NCBI RefSeq assembly: GCF_022879595.1
Contig: NZ_CP084266.1
Coordinates: 1,116,001-1,180,000 of the forward strand
Length of the DNA stretch: 64,000 bases
Origin: Caballeronia sp. Lep1P3
GTDB lineage: Bacteria; Pseudomonadota; Gammaproteobacteria; Burkholderiales; Burkholderiaceae
Reading direction: 5' to 3'
A program made the translations under genes and the position numbers. Of the stretch, positions 38,894-47,733 are shown one piece after another; positions within the stretch are counted from its first letter, which is position 1, and every line of letters begins with the position of its first letter. A model generated the notes under the pieces. It was not told the origin of the DNA. It saw only the letters and a program-made list of their open reading frames with translations, and did no database searches.

Positions 38894-39793
38894 TCAGAAC
38901 GGCGCATCGCCTTCTATGGTCGTGCGGTACAGCTTGCGGCGCTGATCGTCCGGCGTGCCTGCGGCGAGATGCATGACCGAGCGGTTGTCCCAGAACACCA
39001 TGTCGCGATCGCGCCATACATGGCGATAAACGAAGTCCGCACGCACGCTATGCGCAAAGAGTTCATCGAGCAATACGCGGCTTTCGTCCTCCGGCATGCC
39101 GATTACGCGCGTCGTGAAGTGCTCGCTCACGAAAAGCGCCTTGCGTCCCGTTTCCGGATGCGTTCGCACGATCGGATGCACCACGGGCTTCACCTCGGCG
39201 ATCTGTGCCGCCGTCAGATTCGGACGCCACGGACTGCGCTTTTGCAACTCCGCGTATTTGGCCAGATACGTGTGTTCCGCCGCGCGCCCTTGCACCGCTT
39301 TCTGCAAATGCGCAGGCAGCGTGTCCCATGCGAGATGCTGATTCGAGAAAAGCGTATCGCCGCCCGTCGCCGGCAACTCCTGCGCGTGCAGCATCGAACC
39401 GAGGCTCGGCTTCTCCTTGTACGACAGATCGGAATGCCAGAAATGACCGGCATCGCCCAGTCCGATCGGCTTGCCGTTCTCGATGATGTTCGACACGATC
39501 AGCACCTCGGGATGTCCGCCAAGCCCGAACTGATGCAGCACATGAATCTGCAACGGGCCGAAGCGCCGGCTGAAGGCAATCTGCTGTTCCGGCGTGATGT
39601 CGAGGTCGCGGAACACGAGGACGTGATGGTCGAGATGCGCGCGGTGAATGCGCGCGAAGTCCGCTTGCGATAGCGGCTTCGACAAATCCAGCCCGATGAC
39701 TTCGGCGCCCAGGGGAGCGTCGAAAGCACGAATGTCGATGCGTTGCGCGACGCCTTCGGAAGGCGCATCGTCAATGAGAGAAAGAGTCGTCAC
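38894..39793 (-). CDS. TauD/TfdA-family Fe(II)/2-oxoglutarate dioxygenase
   Basis: 299 residues. Iron ligands His120 and Asp122 (GHFWHSDLSYKEKPS) and His275 (SVMHLAAG), with 2-oxoglutarate-binding Arg290 (RRKLYRTTIEGD). It oxidises a sulfur compound to release sulfite or sulfate; members include taurine dioxygenase and the alkylsulfatase AtsK. The HVLHQFGLGGHPEVLIVSN segment looks more AtsK-like than TauD-like by eye. First gene of the ABC uptake cluster on the minus strand. The upstream 107 bases (39794-39900) hold no recognisable operator. Confidence 0.92.
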   Translation of the reverse strand: MTTLSLIDDAPSEGVAQRIDIRAFDAPLGAEVIGLDLSKPLSQADFARIHRAHLDHHVLVFRDLDITPEQQIAFSRRFGPLQIHVLHQFGLGGHPEVLIVSNIIENGKPIGLGDAGHFWHSDLSYKEKPSLGSMLHAQELPATGGDTLFSNQHLAWDTLPAHLQKAVQGRAAEHTYLAKYAELQKRSPWRPNLTAAQIAEVKPVVHPIVRTHPETGRKALFVSEHFTTRVIGMPEDESRVLLDELFAHSVRADFVYRHVWRDRDMVFWDNRSVMHLAAGTPDDQRRKLYRTTIEGDAPF

Positions 39794-39900
39794 GATTATG
39801 TTGAAAACGGCGAACAGACGACGAATCTACGCCGTGCGCGCGCGGCGGGCAACGAACGATATGCGATTTCCTTATCCGTCGCCACGCTAAAGCCGCGTCA

Positions 39901-40560
39901 TCAGAACCGGTATGAAATGCCTATTTGTCCGACCGGATACCAGCGGAACCGCCATGCCTTGTCGCGCACTTCCCGCTCGCCCGTGCTGACGAGCGTCGCG
40001 CTCTGCGCTGGTCCGACCATTTCGGAAAGTGAGGGCGAGAGCGTATAGCTCGTGCGCGGTTCGCCATAAGCGACGCCGATATCGGCAATGAAGCCAAAGC
40101 CCTTGCCTTGCGGCTTGTGCCCGAAGCCGATGCCGAAGTAAGGCATTGCAAGCGGATACTTCGCGGTCGCGGTCGCCGTCGCACCGGGTGGCGCGGGATA
40201 GCGCTTACCGTCGAACGAGTAGGTTCCGTTATCGGGCGAGGACACCGCCTCGATGGAATCGTCGTTGAAACGCACGCCCGCTGTTATCCGCCAGCCGCGG
40301 TGTTCCAGCGGGAAATAGTCCAGATAGACGCCGCCTTGCCGCAAGCGAGCATCGTCCTTATAGCGATTGCCGCCAAGGAAAATGTCGTGATGAAAGTCGA
40401 TGCCGTTGAAATCCGCATGCACGCCAAAGCGCGGCCCTAAAGAATACGCTGCGCCGATACCGATGCCTTGCGTGCCTGCTTGCGTGAAAACCTCCTGCGC
40501 TCCAGCCGTCCCCGAGCCTAGCGCGCAACTCGCCACGTAGACCAACGTCCGCTTGATCAA
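39901..40560 (-). CDS. Outer-membrane beta-barrel protein
   Basis: 219 residues. A signal peptide (MIKRTLVYVASCALGSGTAGA, cleaved before QEVF) is followed by alternating amphipathic strands (GIGIGAAYSLGPRFGVHADF, GVYLDYFPLEHRGWRITAGV, PYFGIGFGHKPQGKGFGFIA). It ends in the aromatic Phe (IGISYRF) recognised by the BAM machinery. Length suits an eight-strand barrel of the OmpW/OmpA-like or general porin-like type. Function is unknown. It stands alone between tauD-type and dinB genes. Confidence 0.82.
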   Translation of the reverse strand: MIKRTLVYVASCALGSGTAGAQEVFTQAGTQGIGIGAAYSLGPRFGVHADFNGIDFHHDIFLGGNRYKDDARLRQGGVYLDYFPLEHRGWRITAGVRFNDDSIEAVSSPDNGTYSFDGKRYPAPPGATATATAKYPLAMPYFGIGFGHKPQGKGFGFIADIGVAYGEPRTSYTLSPSLSEMVGPAQSATLVSTGEREVRDKAWRFRWYPVGQIGISYRF

Positions 40561-40748
40561 TATCGCTCTCCCGAACTATGCCGATGGACCGCGAGAGCGG
40601 ACCGATAGGCGAGCTTAGTAAGCGTGCCCTTCGTAGCGGGGCACGCCAACAACTTATCGGTGAGATTTATCGATGTATGTGTGGCGCTTCACCAAGGAAG
40701 AATTTGTTTAATTCTTCTAAAGAATGACGAAGCAGAACCGTAAGACGA

Positions 40749-41951
40749 TTAATCTTCCAGTGCGTCGAACGGCAACTCGACTTGCACCGGTGCGATGAAG
40801 CCGCCGCTTTCGTCCGCTGCATGAAGCGCGCTTACGCGCACGCCGAGAAGCCTGAGCTTTCGGTCCAGCACAATGCGCTTCAGGCACTCGGTCGCCGCGC
40901 GGCGAATCTCGCTCGCATCGGCAGTGGCGACCGGAACCGTCAAGTCGCGCGTGACCGTGCGGAAGTCGTCGAACCGCAGCTTGATGCCCACTGTGCGGCC
41001 AACATAGCCTTTGCGCTGCAAATCATCGGCGACGCGCTTGCATAAGCCGGTGAATTCGGAAGACAACGTCGCGCGATCATGCTTTGGATGCAGGTCGCGC
41101 TCGAATGTCGTCTCGCGGCTCATGGATTTCGGCGCCGAACTAACGACTACTGGACGTTCATCCTGCCCCTGCGCGATGCGCGCGAGCCAGGCGGCATAGG
41201 TCGGGCCGAAATGCGTCTGCAAGAGCGCCAGATCCGCTGCGGCGATGTCCCCTACCGTCACGATGCCGACTGCGGCCAGCTTTTGATTTGCCTTAGGCCC
41301 AATGCCGTTCACTTTGCGCGCGGCGAGCGGCCATATGCGCGTCGGCAAATCGTCCATCGTGAGAATCGTCAAACCGTCGGGCTTATCGAGTTCGGAGCCG
41401 ATCTTCGCAAGCAGCTTGTTCGGCGCGATGCAAATGGAACACGTGAGGCCTGTCGCTTCGCGCACGGCGTCTTTCATGCGCTGGCCGATATAGGCGGAAT
41501 CGCCCGGCATATCCGTGACGTCGATATAAATCTCGTCGATGCCGCGATTCTCTATTTGCGTCGTGAACGTGGCGATGGCCGCCTTGAAGAGCCGCGAATA
41601 ATGCCGGTAAGAATCGAAGTCAGTGGGCAGAAGAATGGCGTCGGGCGCGAGTTGCGCGGCCTTCATCATGCCCATTGCAGAGAACACGCCGAACTTGCGC
41701 GCCTCGTAAGTGGATGTCGTCACGACACCGCGGCCCGCGTAATCTCGCAAGCGCTGGAAGCGGCGCGTGCCGTCGGGAAGCGTCTCGGGCGTCGCGTTGC
41801 GCCCGCCGCCGACGACCACCGGCTCACCGCGCAACTCGGGATAGCGCAGCAGTTCGACGGACGCAAAGAATGCGTCCATGTCCAGATGCGCGATGCGGCG
41901 CGATGCGTTAGGCGAATGCAGCTTGGCGTTAGCGGAAGACGAAGCGTCCAT
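40749..41951 (-). CDS. dinB: DNA polymerase IV
   Basis: 400 residues, Y-family translesion polymerase. Active-site motifs: IAHLDMDAFFASVE (metal-binding Asp), and GIDEIYIDVTDM (acidic pair with the SIDE-like motif). Helix-hairpin-helix region ARKVNGIGPKANQKLAAVGI, and little-finger domain with MSRETTFERDL. The C-terminal QVELPFDAL is a plausible beta-clamp binding peptide. Start MDASSSAN at 41951 was chosen over 42017 because that ATG lies inside the LexA box. Predicted to be SOS-induced. Confidence 0.94.
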   Translation of the reverse strand: MDASSSANAKLHSPNASRRIAHLDMDAFFASVELLRYPELRGEPVVVGGGRNATPETLPDGTRRFQRLRDYAGRGVVTTSTYEARKFGVFSAMGMMKAAQLAPDAILLPTDFDSYRHYSRLFKAAIATFTTQIENRGIDEIYIDVTDMPGDSAYIGQRMKDAVREATGLTCSICIAPNKLLAKIGSELDKPDGLTILTMDDLPTRIWPLAARKVNGIGPKANQKLAAVGIVTVGDIAAADLALLQTHFGPTYAAWLARIAQGQDERPVVVSSAPKSMSRETTFERDLHPKHDRATLSSEFTGLCKRVADDLQRKGYVGRTVGIKLRFDDFRTVTRDLTVPVATADASEIRRAATECLKRIVLDRKLRLLGVRVSALHAADESGGFIAPVQVELPFDALED

Positions 41952-42009
41952 CGACGGCAAAGAGGCTGGCGCAAAAGCGCCTTGAGGCCCTGTCGAAAAA
42001 ATGGCCTCA

Positions 42010-42025
42010 CTGTACATCCATACAG
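42010..42025. promoter_or_regulatory. LexA (SOS) box of dinB
   Basis: CTGTACATCCATACAG is a perfect CTGT-N8-ACAG, the LexA consensus for beta- and gamma-proteobacteria. It lies 59 bases upstream of the dinB start at 41951. Confidence 0.9.
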
Positions 42026-42054
42026 GGATTTGCGCCAGCGCGCGCTTAGGCTAC

Positions 42055-42420
42055 TTATTCGGGCAAATGCTTGGGCGCAAGCGCGCGGCGGCAGTCGTCG
42101 AACACCTGTCTCACGACATCGGACTGATAATTGAGGTCTTCGCTGTCGAGTATTTCTTCCACGGCGTCGCGTGCCCAGTCCGCTTCGAGAAGCGCGCAAT
42201 GGCGCGTGGCAAGATCGCGCGCAAGGGCGGCGAGCTTGGCAACCGTGAGCCAGTCGGCAAGCCGTTCGTGTCTGTCCAGCCATTTATGCGCGGCTTGCAC
42301 ATGAAACGCCGCCGCCGGCCAGTCGCCATTGAGATAAAAAGCGCCGAGGCTGCCGCATGTAAGCCAGCAGAGCAGTTCGACTCGATCGCGGGCACTGAGG
42401 GTACGAGGCAGATCGTTCAT
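42055..42420 (-). CDS. Small conserved-type hypothetical protein
   Basis: 121 residues from ATG 42420, which has GAAGG five bases upstream; the frame extends to 42570 but that part lacks a ribosome-binding site. Predicted all-helical and cytoplasmic: RDRVELLCWLTCGSLGAFYL, AAFHVQAAHKWLDRHERLAD, WLTVAKLAALARDLATRHCA, EEILDSEDLNYQSDVVRQVF. Three Cys residues are present. No family is recognised. Its promoter region now contains the IS element at 42632. Confidence 0.55.
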   Translation of the reverse strand: MNDLPRTLSARDRVELLCWLTCGSLGAFYLNGDWPAAAFHVQAAHKWLDRHERLADWLTVAKLAALARDLATRHCALLEADWARDAVEEILDSEDLNYQSDVVRQVFDDCRRALAPKHLPE

Positions 42421-42631
42421 GGCGGCCTTCACGAAGCACGTTTCGGCAAGAAGCGCGTAAGCGAATGCGCTCCCGTTGCGTATGAAATCCGTATGAAACA
42501 CGATAGCACGGGATGGTGCGACGCGGCAGTGCCTGAAAGAGAACGCACCGTGCGCCGCCGAACGGTTCATGGCGGCTCATTTACGGCTAAGTCGGGCGGC
42601 TTAACCTTCGTTGCATCGGCGGCCGCTTTAA

Positions 42632-42648
42632 AAGGCCAGTTCAAAAAG
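42632..42648. repeat. Left terminal inverted repeat of the IS5-type element
   Basis: AAGGCCAGTTCAAAAAG, identical in reverse complement to 43527-43543, adjacent to the TAA target duplication. Confidence 0.92.
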
Positions 42649-42716
42649 AGCTCGGAAGGGCTGTTTACTTTTCTTCGAAACGGTTAACCTTGGATGCCTG
42701 AACAACGGATCAAGGA

Positions 42717-43534
42717 ATGCCGGCACCTATCATCGATGACGAACTGTGGGCACTGATCGAACCACTACTTCCAGCGCCCAGACCGCGACGCAAGCGTTAC
42801 CCCGGGCGCCTACCGGTCTCGGACCGTGCAGCATTGAATGGCATCCTGCTCGTTCTGAAGACAGGTATCCGTTGGAACCATCTACCGACGCGGCTAGGCT
42901 TCGGCTCTGGCGCGACCTGCTGGCGTCGGTTGCACGACTGGCAGCAGGCCGGGGTGTGGGACAGATTGCATGGGCTGCTGCTCGACAAGCTGCGCGAGTC
43001 GGGCCAGCTCGACTTCTCACATGCGGCTGTCGATTCATCGTCCGTGCGAGCCGTTGGGGCGGGCCAAAAACTGGGCCAAACCCCACCGATCGTGCGCGAC
43101 CAGGCTCCAAGCACCACGTCCTCGTAGACGCCAACGGCGTTCCAGTCAGCGCGATTCTGACCGGTGCAAACCGCAACGATGTCACCCAACTGCTTCCGCT
43201 GGTCGACGCCATCCCGCCGATTCGTGGCACTCGCGGCCGACCGCTTCGCAAGCCCAAGGTCATCTACGCCGACCGTGGTTACGATTCTGACTCGCATCGC
43301 CGCCGGCTTCGCGAGCGCGGCATCCAACCGGTTATCGCCAGGCGTCGCACGGAACACGGCAGCGGCCTCGGCAAATTCCGTTGGGTCGTCGAACGGACTC
43401 ATTCTTGGCTCCATGGTTTCCGTCGCCTCCGCACTCGCTTCGAACGCCGCGCTGACATTCACGAAGCTTTCTTAAAGCTAGCCTGCGCACTCGTCTGCTG
43501 GAACATCTTCAGCCGAACGGAGCGCGCTTTTTGA
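42717..43534 (+). CDS. IS5-type transposase made by -1 frameshifting (ORFA+ORFB)
   Basis: DDE transposase split into two frames. ORFA starts at ATG 42717 (MPAPIIDDELWALIEPLLPA) and ends at 43127. ORFB continues in the -1 frame to 43534. The switch is at five A residues (43066-43070, GGGCCAAAAACTGGG): slipping back one base turns GQKLGQ into GPKTGP, after which the conserved GSKHHVLVDANGVPVSA continues. DDE residues: Asp in AAVDSSSV, Asp in VIYADRGYDSD, Glu in WVVERTHSWL. Total about 270 residues. This split is normal for the IS427 group, so it should not be read as a pseudogene. Confidence 0.88.
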
Positions 43535-43543
43535 ACTGGCCTT
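43527..43543. repeat. Right terminal inverted repeat of the IS5-type element
   Basis: CTTTTTGAACTGGCCTT, followed by the second TAA copy at 43544-43546. It lies within the last codons and past the stop of the transposase. Confidence 0.92.
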
Positions 43544-43600
43544 TAAGTCATACGCCATAACCGGCGAGCGCGGACGTCGTTCTCAACGACGGAGTCCATC

Positions 43601-43798
43601 ATGTTCCAACGACTTTCCAAATCTCTCGGCGATCTCTTTCATACAAGGGAAGACCGCGCAATCGACGCCTATCTCGCTTCATCGAGCGACCTGGCGGATC
43701 TCGAGCATCGCATGAGAATCGTCGAGCATCGCGATCGCATTGATAGCCTGCCGTTCTGCGGCGCGATCAAACCGCGCGACGATGCATTGCGTTTCTAG
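43601..43798 (+). CDS. DUF3563 small protein
   Basis: 65 residues: MFQRLSKSLGDLFHTREDRA then YLASSSDLADLEHRMRIVE, matching the DUF3563 pattern of Burkholderia proteins (short N-terminal helix, YLAxSSDLxDLExRMR core). Function unknown. GGAGTCC lies seven bases upstream of ATG 43601. The IS right end is 57 bases upstream of the start, so the native promoter may have been displaced or replaced. The stop is 5 bases from the convergent response-regulator stop. Confidence 0.8.
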   Translation: MFQRLSKSLGDLFHTREDRAIDAYLASSSDLADLEHRMRIVEHRDRIDSLPFCGAIKPRDDALRF

Positions 43799-43803
43799 CG
43801 TCG

Positions 43804-44499
43804 CTATTTCGCTTCGTCGCGGGCCGCTTCACGTCCGGCTTGTCCAAGCATGACCGTCCAGCCGAGGCCGCGCACGTTGCGAATCACGCTCGCGCCGAAT
43901 TTCTTGCGCACCGAATGAATGAGCACGTCAACCGCATTGCTTTCGACTTCCTTTCCCCAGCCATATAAGCGGTCTTCCAGTTGATCGCGCGAGAAAATGG
44001 TGCCGGGGCGTTCCATCAGCGCGTGCATCAATGCGAATTCGCGCGCGGACAGCACGCCCGAGGTTTCGCCGCATGTGAGCGTGCGCTGGTCGAGATTGAG
44101 ATTGATCGATTCATCGCCAAGACGGGAAACCGCATAACCGGCTTTCCTGCGCAGCACCGCGCGAATGCGGGCAAGCAGTTCAGGCATGTCGAAGGGCTTG
44201 AGCAGATAGTCGTCGGCGCCGAGATCCAGGCCTTGCACGCGCGTATCGAGATCGTCGCGTGCGGTGAGAATGAGTACGGGCGTCGCATTGCCCGCACTGC
44301 GCGCCTGCCGTAAAAGCTCGATGCCGCTCAGGCCCGGCAAGCCGAGATCGAGCAGCACGACCGTATAGTCGGCGGCATCCATGGCCTTGCGGCCCGCGCT
44401 GCCATCGCGCACCCAATCGACGGCGTAATCGGCATCCTTCAACGCGCGCATGAGGCTCGTTCCGATTTGCACATCGTCTTCGATCAGAAGAATTCGCAT
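43804..44499 (-). CDS. OmpR-family response regulator (QseB/PmrA-like)
   Basis: 231 residues. The receiver has LIEDDVQIG, phospho-acceptor Asp51 in VVLLDLGLPGLSG and Lys in LLKPFDMPEL. A winged-helix DNA-binding domain follows, including LSAREFALMHALMERPGTI and VDVLIHSVRKKFG. Start MRILLIEDD at 44499 is the family N-terminus. Its partner kinase is encoded upstream on the same strand, with 130 bases between them, an unusual order and spacing for this family. Similar pairs respond to cations, iron or host signals; the signal here is unknown. Confidence 0.92.
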   Translation of the reverse strand: MRILLIEDDVQIGTSLMRALKDADYAVDWVRDGSAGRKAMDAADYTVVLLDLGLPGLSGIELLRQARSAGNATPVLILTARDDLDTRVQGLDLGADDYLLKPFDMPELLARIRAVLRRKAGYAVSRLGDESINLNLDQRTLTCGETSGVLSAREFALMHALMERPGTIFSRDQLEDRLYGWGKEVESNAVDVLIHSVRKKFGASVIRNVRGLGWTVMLGQAGREAARDEAK

Positions 44500-44629
44500 G
44501 TTGCACCTTGCACACCGCAGTGGACACGGCAACGCGCCGCCGTGCTGGCGTCAGCGCAAAGAGCGAAGCGCACGATCGATTGATTCGCAGCGTTCGCGCC
44601 AAGCGGCGAATGCATTGTAGTCGCCATTC

Positions 44630-45985
44630 TCAGGCAGTAGCCGCACTCGTTCTCTTAGCGAAGCCTTCGATGTTTTCGTCCAAGGGAAAGCCAATGGATG
44701 CGACGATGCCCGATCTCCCATCGCTCCTATTGCGCAGCGACACTTCTCCGTTATAGCGCGCGGCGATGGCTTTGACGATCGAAAGCCCGAGGCCGCTTCC
44801 TTCTATGTCCGCATTGGCGCGAAAAAAACGATCGAATACGCGAGGCAGAGCTTCTTCCGCGATGCCCGGCCCTGTATCGATGACGTCCACCCAGATCAAG
44901 TCCTCGTCGCGCCGCATGCGCAGATCGATGGTGCCGCCATCGGGCGTATAGCGGACCGCGTTCGAAAGTAAGTTCTTTACCGCCATGCCGATGTCCGTTT
45001 CCAGCGCCCGAACGTGTGCGCTAAAGACTTCTCCCGCGCCGAGATCGAGGCCGCGCTCGAAGGCAATCGGCAAGACATCCGCCACTGCGTCTCTTACAAC
45101 CGTCGATACATCCACGCGCGAAAGAGCGCTGCCGTTCATCGGCGCATCGGCGCGCGCCAAACGCAACAGTTGCGTGATGAGACTGCCGCTGCGCGCAATG
45201 CCGCGCCGCAATTCCTGAAAACGTTCCCGATTGCCCGGCGCGATATGCGGCGCCAAGTTATCCGCCTGTAGCTGAAGCGCGGTAAGCGGCGTGCGCAATT
45301 CGTGCGCGGCATCGGCGATAAACTTGCGCTCGCTTTCGATGGACTTCGCAAGCCGCTCGATCATCGTGTTGATCGAATGAATGAACGGAGAGATTTCGGC
45401 GGGCACGCCGACAGTCGGCAGCGGCTGCAAGTGACCGGCATCGATTGCCTGCACTTCCTGGCCTAGCCTATTGAGTTCGCGCAGAGAGCGTTGCACGACG
45501 AGCGCGACTGCCATCCACATCAACGGCAACAAAACGGCGATAGGCCATAGCGTTTTCGTGGCGCTTGCCTCCGAAAGCGCGCGCCGCACCGATGAGCGTT
45601 GCGCAACCTGAATCGTCATCGTCGGTTCCTGCCGCGTGAAGATGCGCCAGGGTTCGTCGTTGACCGTCGCGTTAGAGAAGCCCGGCTGTGCATCGGGCGA
45701 GAAGCGCAGCGACGGGTCCGTCGTGCGAAACGGCCCATCCAGCCCCGGTTTCCACACGACGACGACGACATCGCGGTCATCTTGCGAGCCGCGCGCGGGA
45801 TTCGCGGGAATGCCCTCGGCAAAGCCATCGCGCATGCGCGCCGCCACCTGTTCGAGCCGCAGATCGAGCAGCGCGCTCATGCCGGCCTTGCACAACTGAT
45901 AAGAACTGATGCCTTGCGCAATGCCGATTACGCTCACGAGCAAACCCAGCGCAATCACCAGCTGATTTCTTAGCGATTTGATCAT
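44630..45985 (-). CDS. QseC-like sensor histidine kinase
   Basis: 451 residues, inner membrane. Transmembrane helix 1 (about 8-28), periplasmic domain of about 115 residues, helix 2 (about 145-165), HAMP, HisKA box FIADAAHELRTPLTAL (His228), N-box NLLSNAVRYTPDGG, G1 DTGPGIAEE and G2 GSGLGLSIVKAI. The pattern SERKFIADAAHELRTPL is that of QseC/PmrB-type kinases. It precedes the cognate regulator gene on the minus strand. The upstream intergenic region (45986-46182) is shared with a divergent efflux pump gene, which the pair may regulate. Confidence 0.92.
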   Translation of the reverse strand: MIKSLRNQLVIALGLLVSVIGIAQGISSYQLCKAGMSALLDLRLEQVAARMRDGFAEGIPANPARGSQDDRDVVVVVWKPGLDGPFRTTDPSLRFSPDAQPGFSNATVNDEPWRIFTRQEPTMTIQVAQRSSVRRALSEASATKTLWPIAVLLPLMWMAVALVVQRSLRELNRLGQEVQAIDAGHLQPLPTVGVPAEISPFIHSINTMIERLAKSIESERKFIADAAHELRTPLTALQLQADNLAPHIAPGNRERFQELRRGIARSGSLITQLLRLARADAPMNGSALSRVDVSTVVRDAVADVLPIAFERGLDLGAGEVFSAHVRALETDIGMAVKNLLSNAVRYTPDGGTIDLRMRRDEDLIWVDVIDTGPGIAEEALPRVFDRFFRANADIEGSGLGLSIVKAIAARYNGEVSLRNRSDGRSGIVASIGFPLDENIEGFAKRTSAATA

Positions 45986-46182
45986 GGGAGTGCGCTTCGT
46001 CGTGAATGAATGGGCAAGGCGCTTGTCAGCCCGATTCTACTCGGCGGCATAAACCGCGGATGACTGCGGTAGGCGCAAGCAGCCTTGCCTGCATCGGGAT
46101 ACGATGGCGTGTCTTGCAGCGGCCGCATAAATAACTCGAATATCGCGGCGCATTTCTATCAAAGCTCTAAGCCCTAAGCCGA

Positions 46183-47700
46183 ATGCCCCAGCCCCAGTCC
46201 AAGCAAACCGTTCGTCCCCTCGTTATTGGCGCGGTGATGGCGTCGATGGCCATGGTAGCGATCGAAGCCACGATCGTTTCCACCGCCATGCCGCAAATCG
46301 CCACGCAGCTCGGCGGCCTCAATCTCTATAGCTGGGTCTTCTCGTCATTTTTACTGACGCAGACCGCGCTCACTGTCGTATTCGGCAAACTTGCCGATAT
46401 CTATGGCCGCAAACCGGCAATGCTCGCGGGCATCGCCATCTTCGTGATCGGATCGGTGCTCGCGGGCTTCGCCTGGTCGATGCCCGCGATGATCGTCTTC
46501 CGGCTCGTACAGGGCGTGGGCGCCGGCGCGATCCTGCCCGTAGCGCTGACCGTCGTCGGCGATCTCTACCCTGCAAGGGAACGCGGCAAAGTGCAGGGCT
46601 ATCTTGCAAGCGTATGGGCGGTCTCCGCGGTGCTCGGCCCGATGGCTGGCGGCCTGCTCATCCGTCATCTGTCGTGGGCGTGGATCTTCTGGATCAACGT
46701 GCCTATCGGCGTGCTTGCCGCGTTGCTCTTCGTTCTGTTCCTGCATGAACAACAGCAGCACCAGCGCCCCGCCATCGACCTCGCGGGCGCATTCCTGTTC
46801 ACGGCCGCCATTGCCTCGCTGATGATGGCGCTCACCGATGCGGGCAGCCCGAACCATGCGCGAGTCGGCGTGGAAATCGCGGTGTTCGTCGTGGCGAGCG
46901 TGCTTTTCGTGCTGCAGGAAAGGCGCGCCGCCGACCCGATGATCTCGTTCGGACTATGGGCGCATCGACCGATTGCGGCGGGCAATGCGGCGACCCTGCT
47001 CGCGGGCATGGCATTGATGGGCCTGACCACCTTCCTGCCGATGTACGTGCAGGGCGTCATGCACCGTTCGCCTGTCGAAGCGGGTTTCGCGCTCACGATG
47101 ATGATGATCGGCTGGCCAAGCGGCGCAACGTTCACGTCGCGCACGTTCACTCGCGTCGGACTGCGCCGCCTGCTCATAGGCGGCACACTGTTTCTTCCGC
47201 TGGGCGCGATTCCGTTCGTGCTGCTCACGCCTCAAGGCAATCCGGTGTGGGCCGGTGTCGGCTCCGCGATCATGGGCTTTGGCATGGGCATGCTGAGCGT
47301 CTCGTGCCTCATTCTCATTCAGGAGATCGTCACGTTGTCGGAGAGAGGCAGCGCGACCGCATCCAATCTCTTCGCGCGCAATCTCGGCAACACGCTCGGC
47401 GCGGCGGTGTTCGGCGCGGTGCAAAACTATGGCCTCGCGCATGCGAGCGGATTGCCGGCAGTGAGCGCGGATCAACTCAAGCGGCTGCTATCCGCCGCGC
47501 CGGGCAACTTCGAGAGCAACAGTGCGATTCGGTTTGCGCTGCATCACGCATTGCATCTGACGTTCACATCCATGTTCGTGATTGCGTTCGGCGCTGTCAT
47601 ATCGATGCTGTTCATGCCGGCCATCGAAATCGGGCGATTGCGCGGGAGCGTTGCAAAGGGCGACGAAGCCACGCATACGCACATCGGCATCGACGCTTGA
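46183..47700 (+). CDS. DHA2-family drug:H+ antiporter, 14 transmembrane helices
   Basis: 505 residues, MFS DHA2 (EmrB/QacA-type). N-terminal helix VIGAVMASMAMVAIEATIVS contains the conserved Asp/Glu area, followed by GKLADIYGRKPAML (motif A) and ILPVALTVVGDLYPARERGK. The WAVSAVLGPMAGGLL motif C is typical of antiporters. Two extra central helices (around FLFTAAIASLMMALTDAG) give 14. The cytoplasmic tail is charged (GDEATHTHIGIDA). It is divergent from the kinase pair, with 197 bases between starts. Substrate is unknown. Confidence 0.92.
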   Translation: MPQPQSKQTVRPLVIGAVMASMAMVAIEATIVSTAMPQIATQLGGLNLYSWVFSSFLLTQTALTVVFGKLADIYGRKPAMLAGIAIFVIGSVLAGFAWSMPAMIVFRLVQGVGAGAILPVALTVVGDLYPARERGKVQGYLASVWAVSAVLGPMAGGLLIRHLSWAWIFWINVPIGVLAALLFVLFLHEQQQHQRPAIDLAGAFLFTAAIASLMMALTDAGSPNHARVGVEIAVFVVASVLFVLQERRAADPMISFGLWAHRPIAAGNAATLLAGMALMGLTTFLPMYVQGVMHRSPVEAGFALTMMMIGWPSGATFTSRTFTRVGLRRLLIGGTLFLPLGAIPFVLLTPQGNPVWAGVGSAIMGFGMGMLSVSCLILIQEIVTLSERGSATASNLFARNLGNTLGAAVFGAVQNYGLAHASGLPAVSADQLKRLLSAAPGNFESNSAIRFALHHALHLTFTSMFVIAFGAVISMLFMPAIEIGRLRGSVAKGDEATHTHIGIDA

Positions 47701-47733
47701 GCGAATATCGAGCGCCGATGCCTTGCAAGCGTC

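Larger units (their letters stand above)
42632..43543 (+). mobile_element. IS5-family insertion sequence (IS427-like), 912 bp
   Basis: Terminal inverted repeats of 17 bases: AAGGCCAGTTCAAAAAG at 42632-42648 and its exact complement CTTTTTGAACTGGCCTT at 43527-43543. They are flanked by a 3-base direct repeat TAA (42629-42631 and 43544-43546), the target duplication. One transposase is encoded in two overlapping frames. The exact ends, target duplication and open frames suggest a recent, intact insertion. Confidence 0.92.

Noticed and set aside
42717..43534. Broken transposase pseudogene
   Set aside because: The frame switch is at a five-A slippery site used by the IS427 group, and both parts are intact, so programmed frameshifting is the better reading.
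42629..43546. Larger genomic island around the IS element
   Set aside because: Flanking genes are typical core genes with matching composition; there is no integrase, tRNA attachment site or phage gene.
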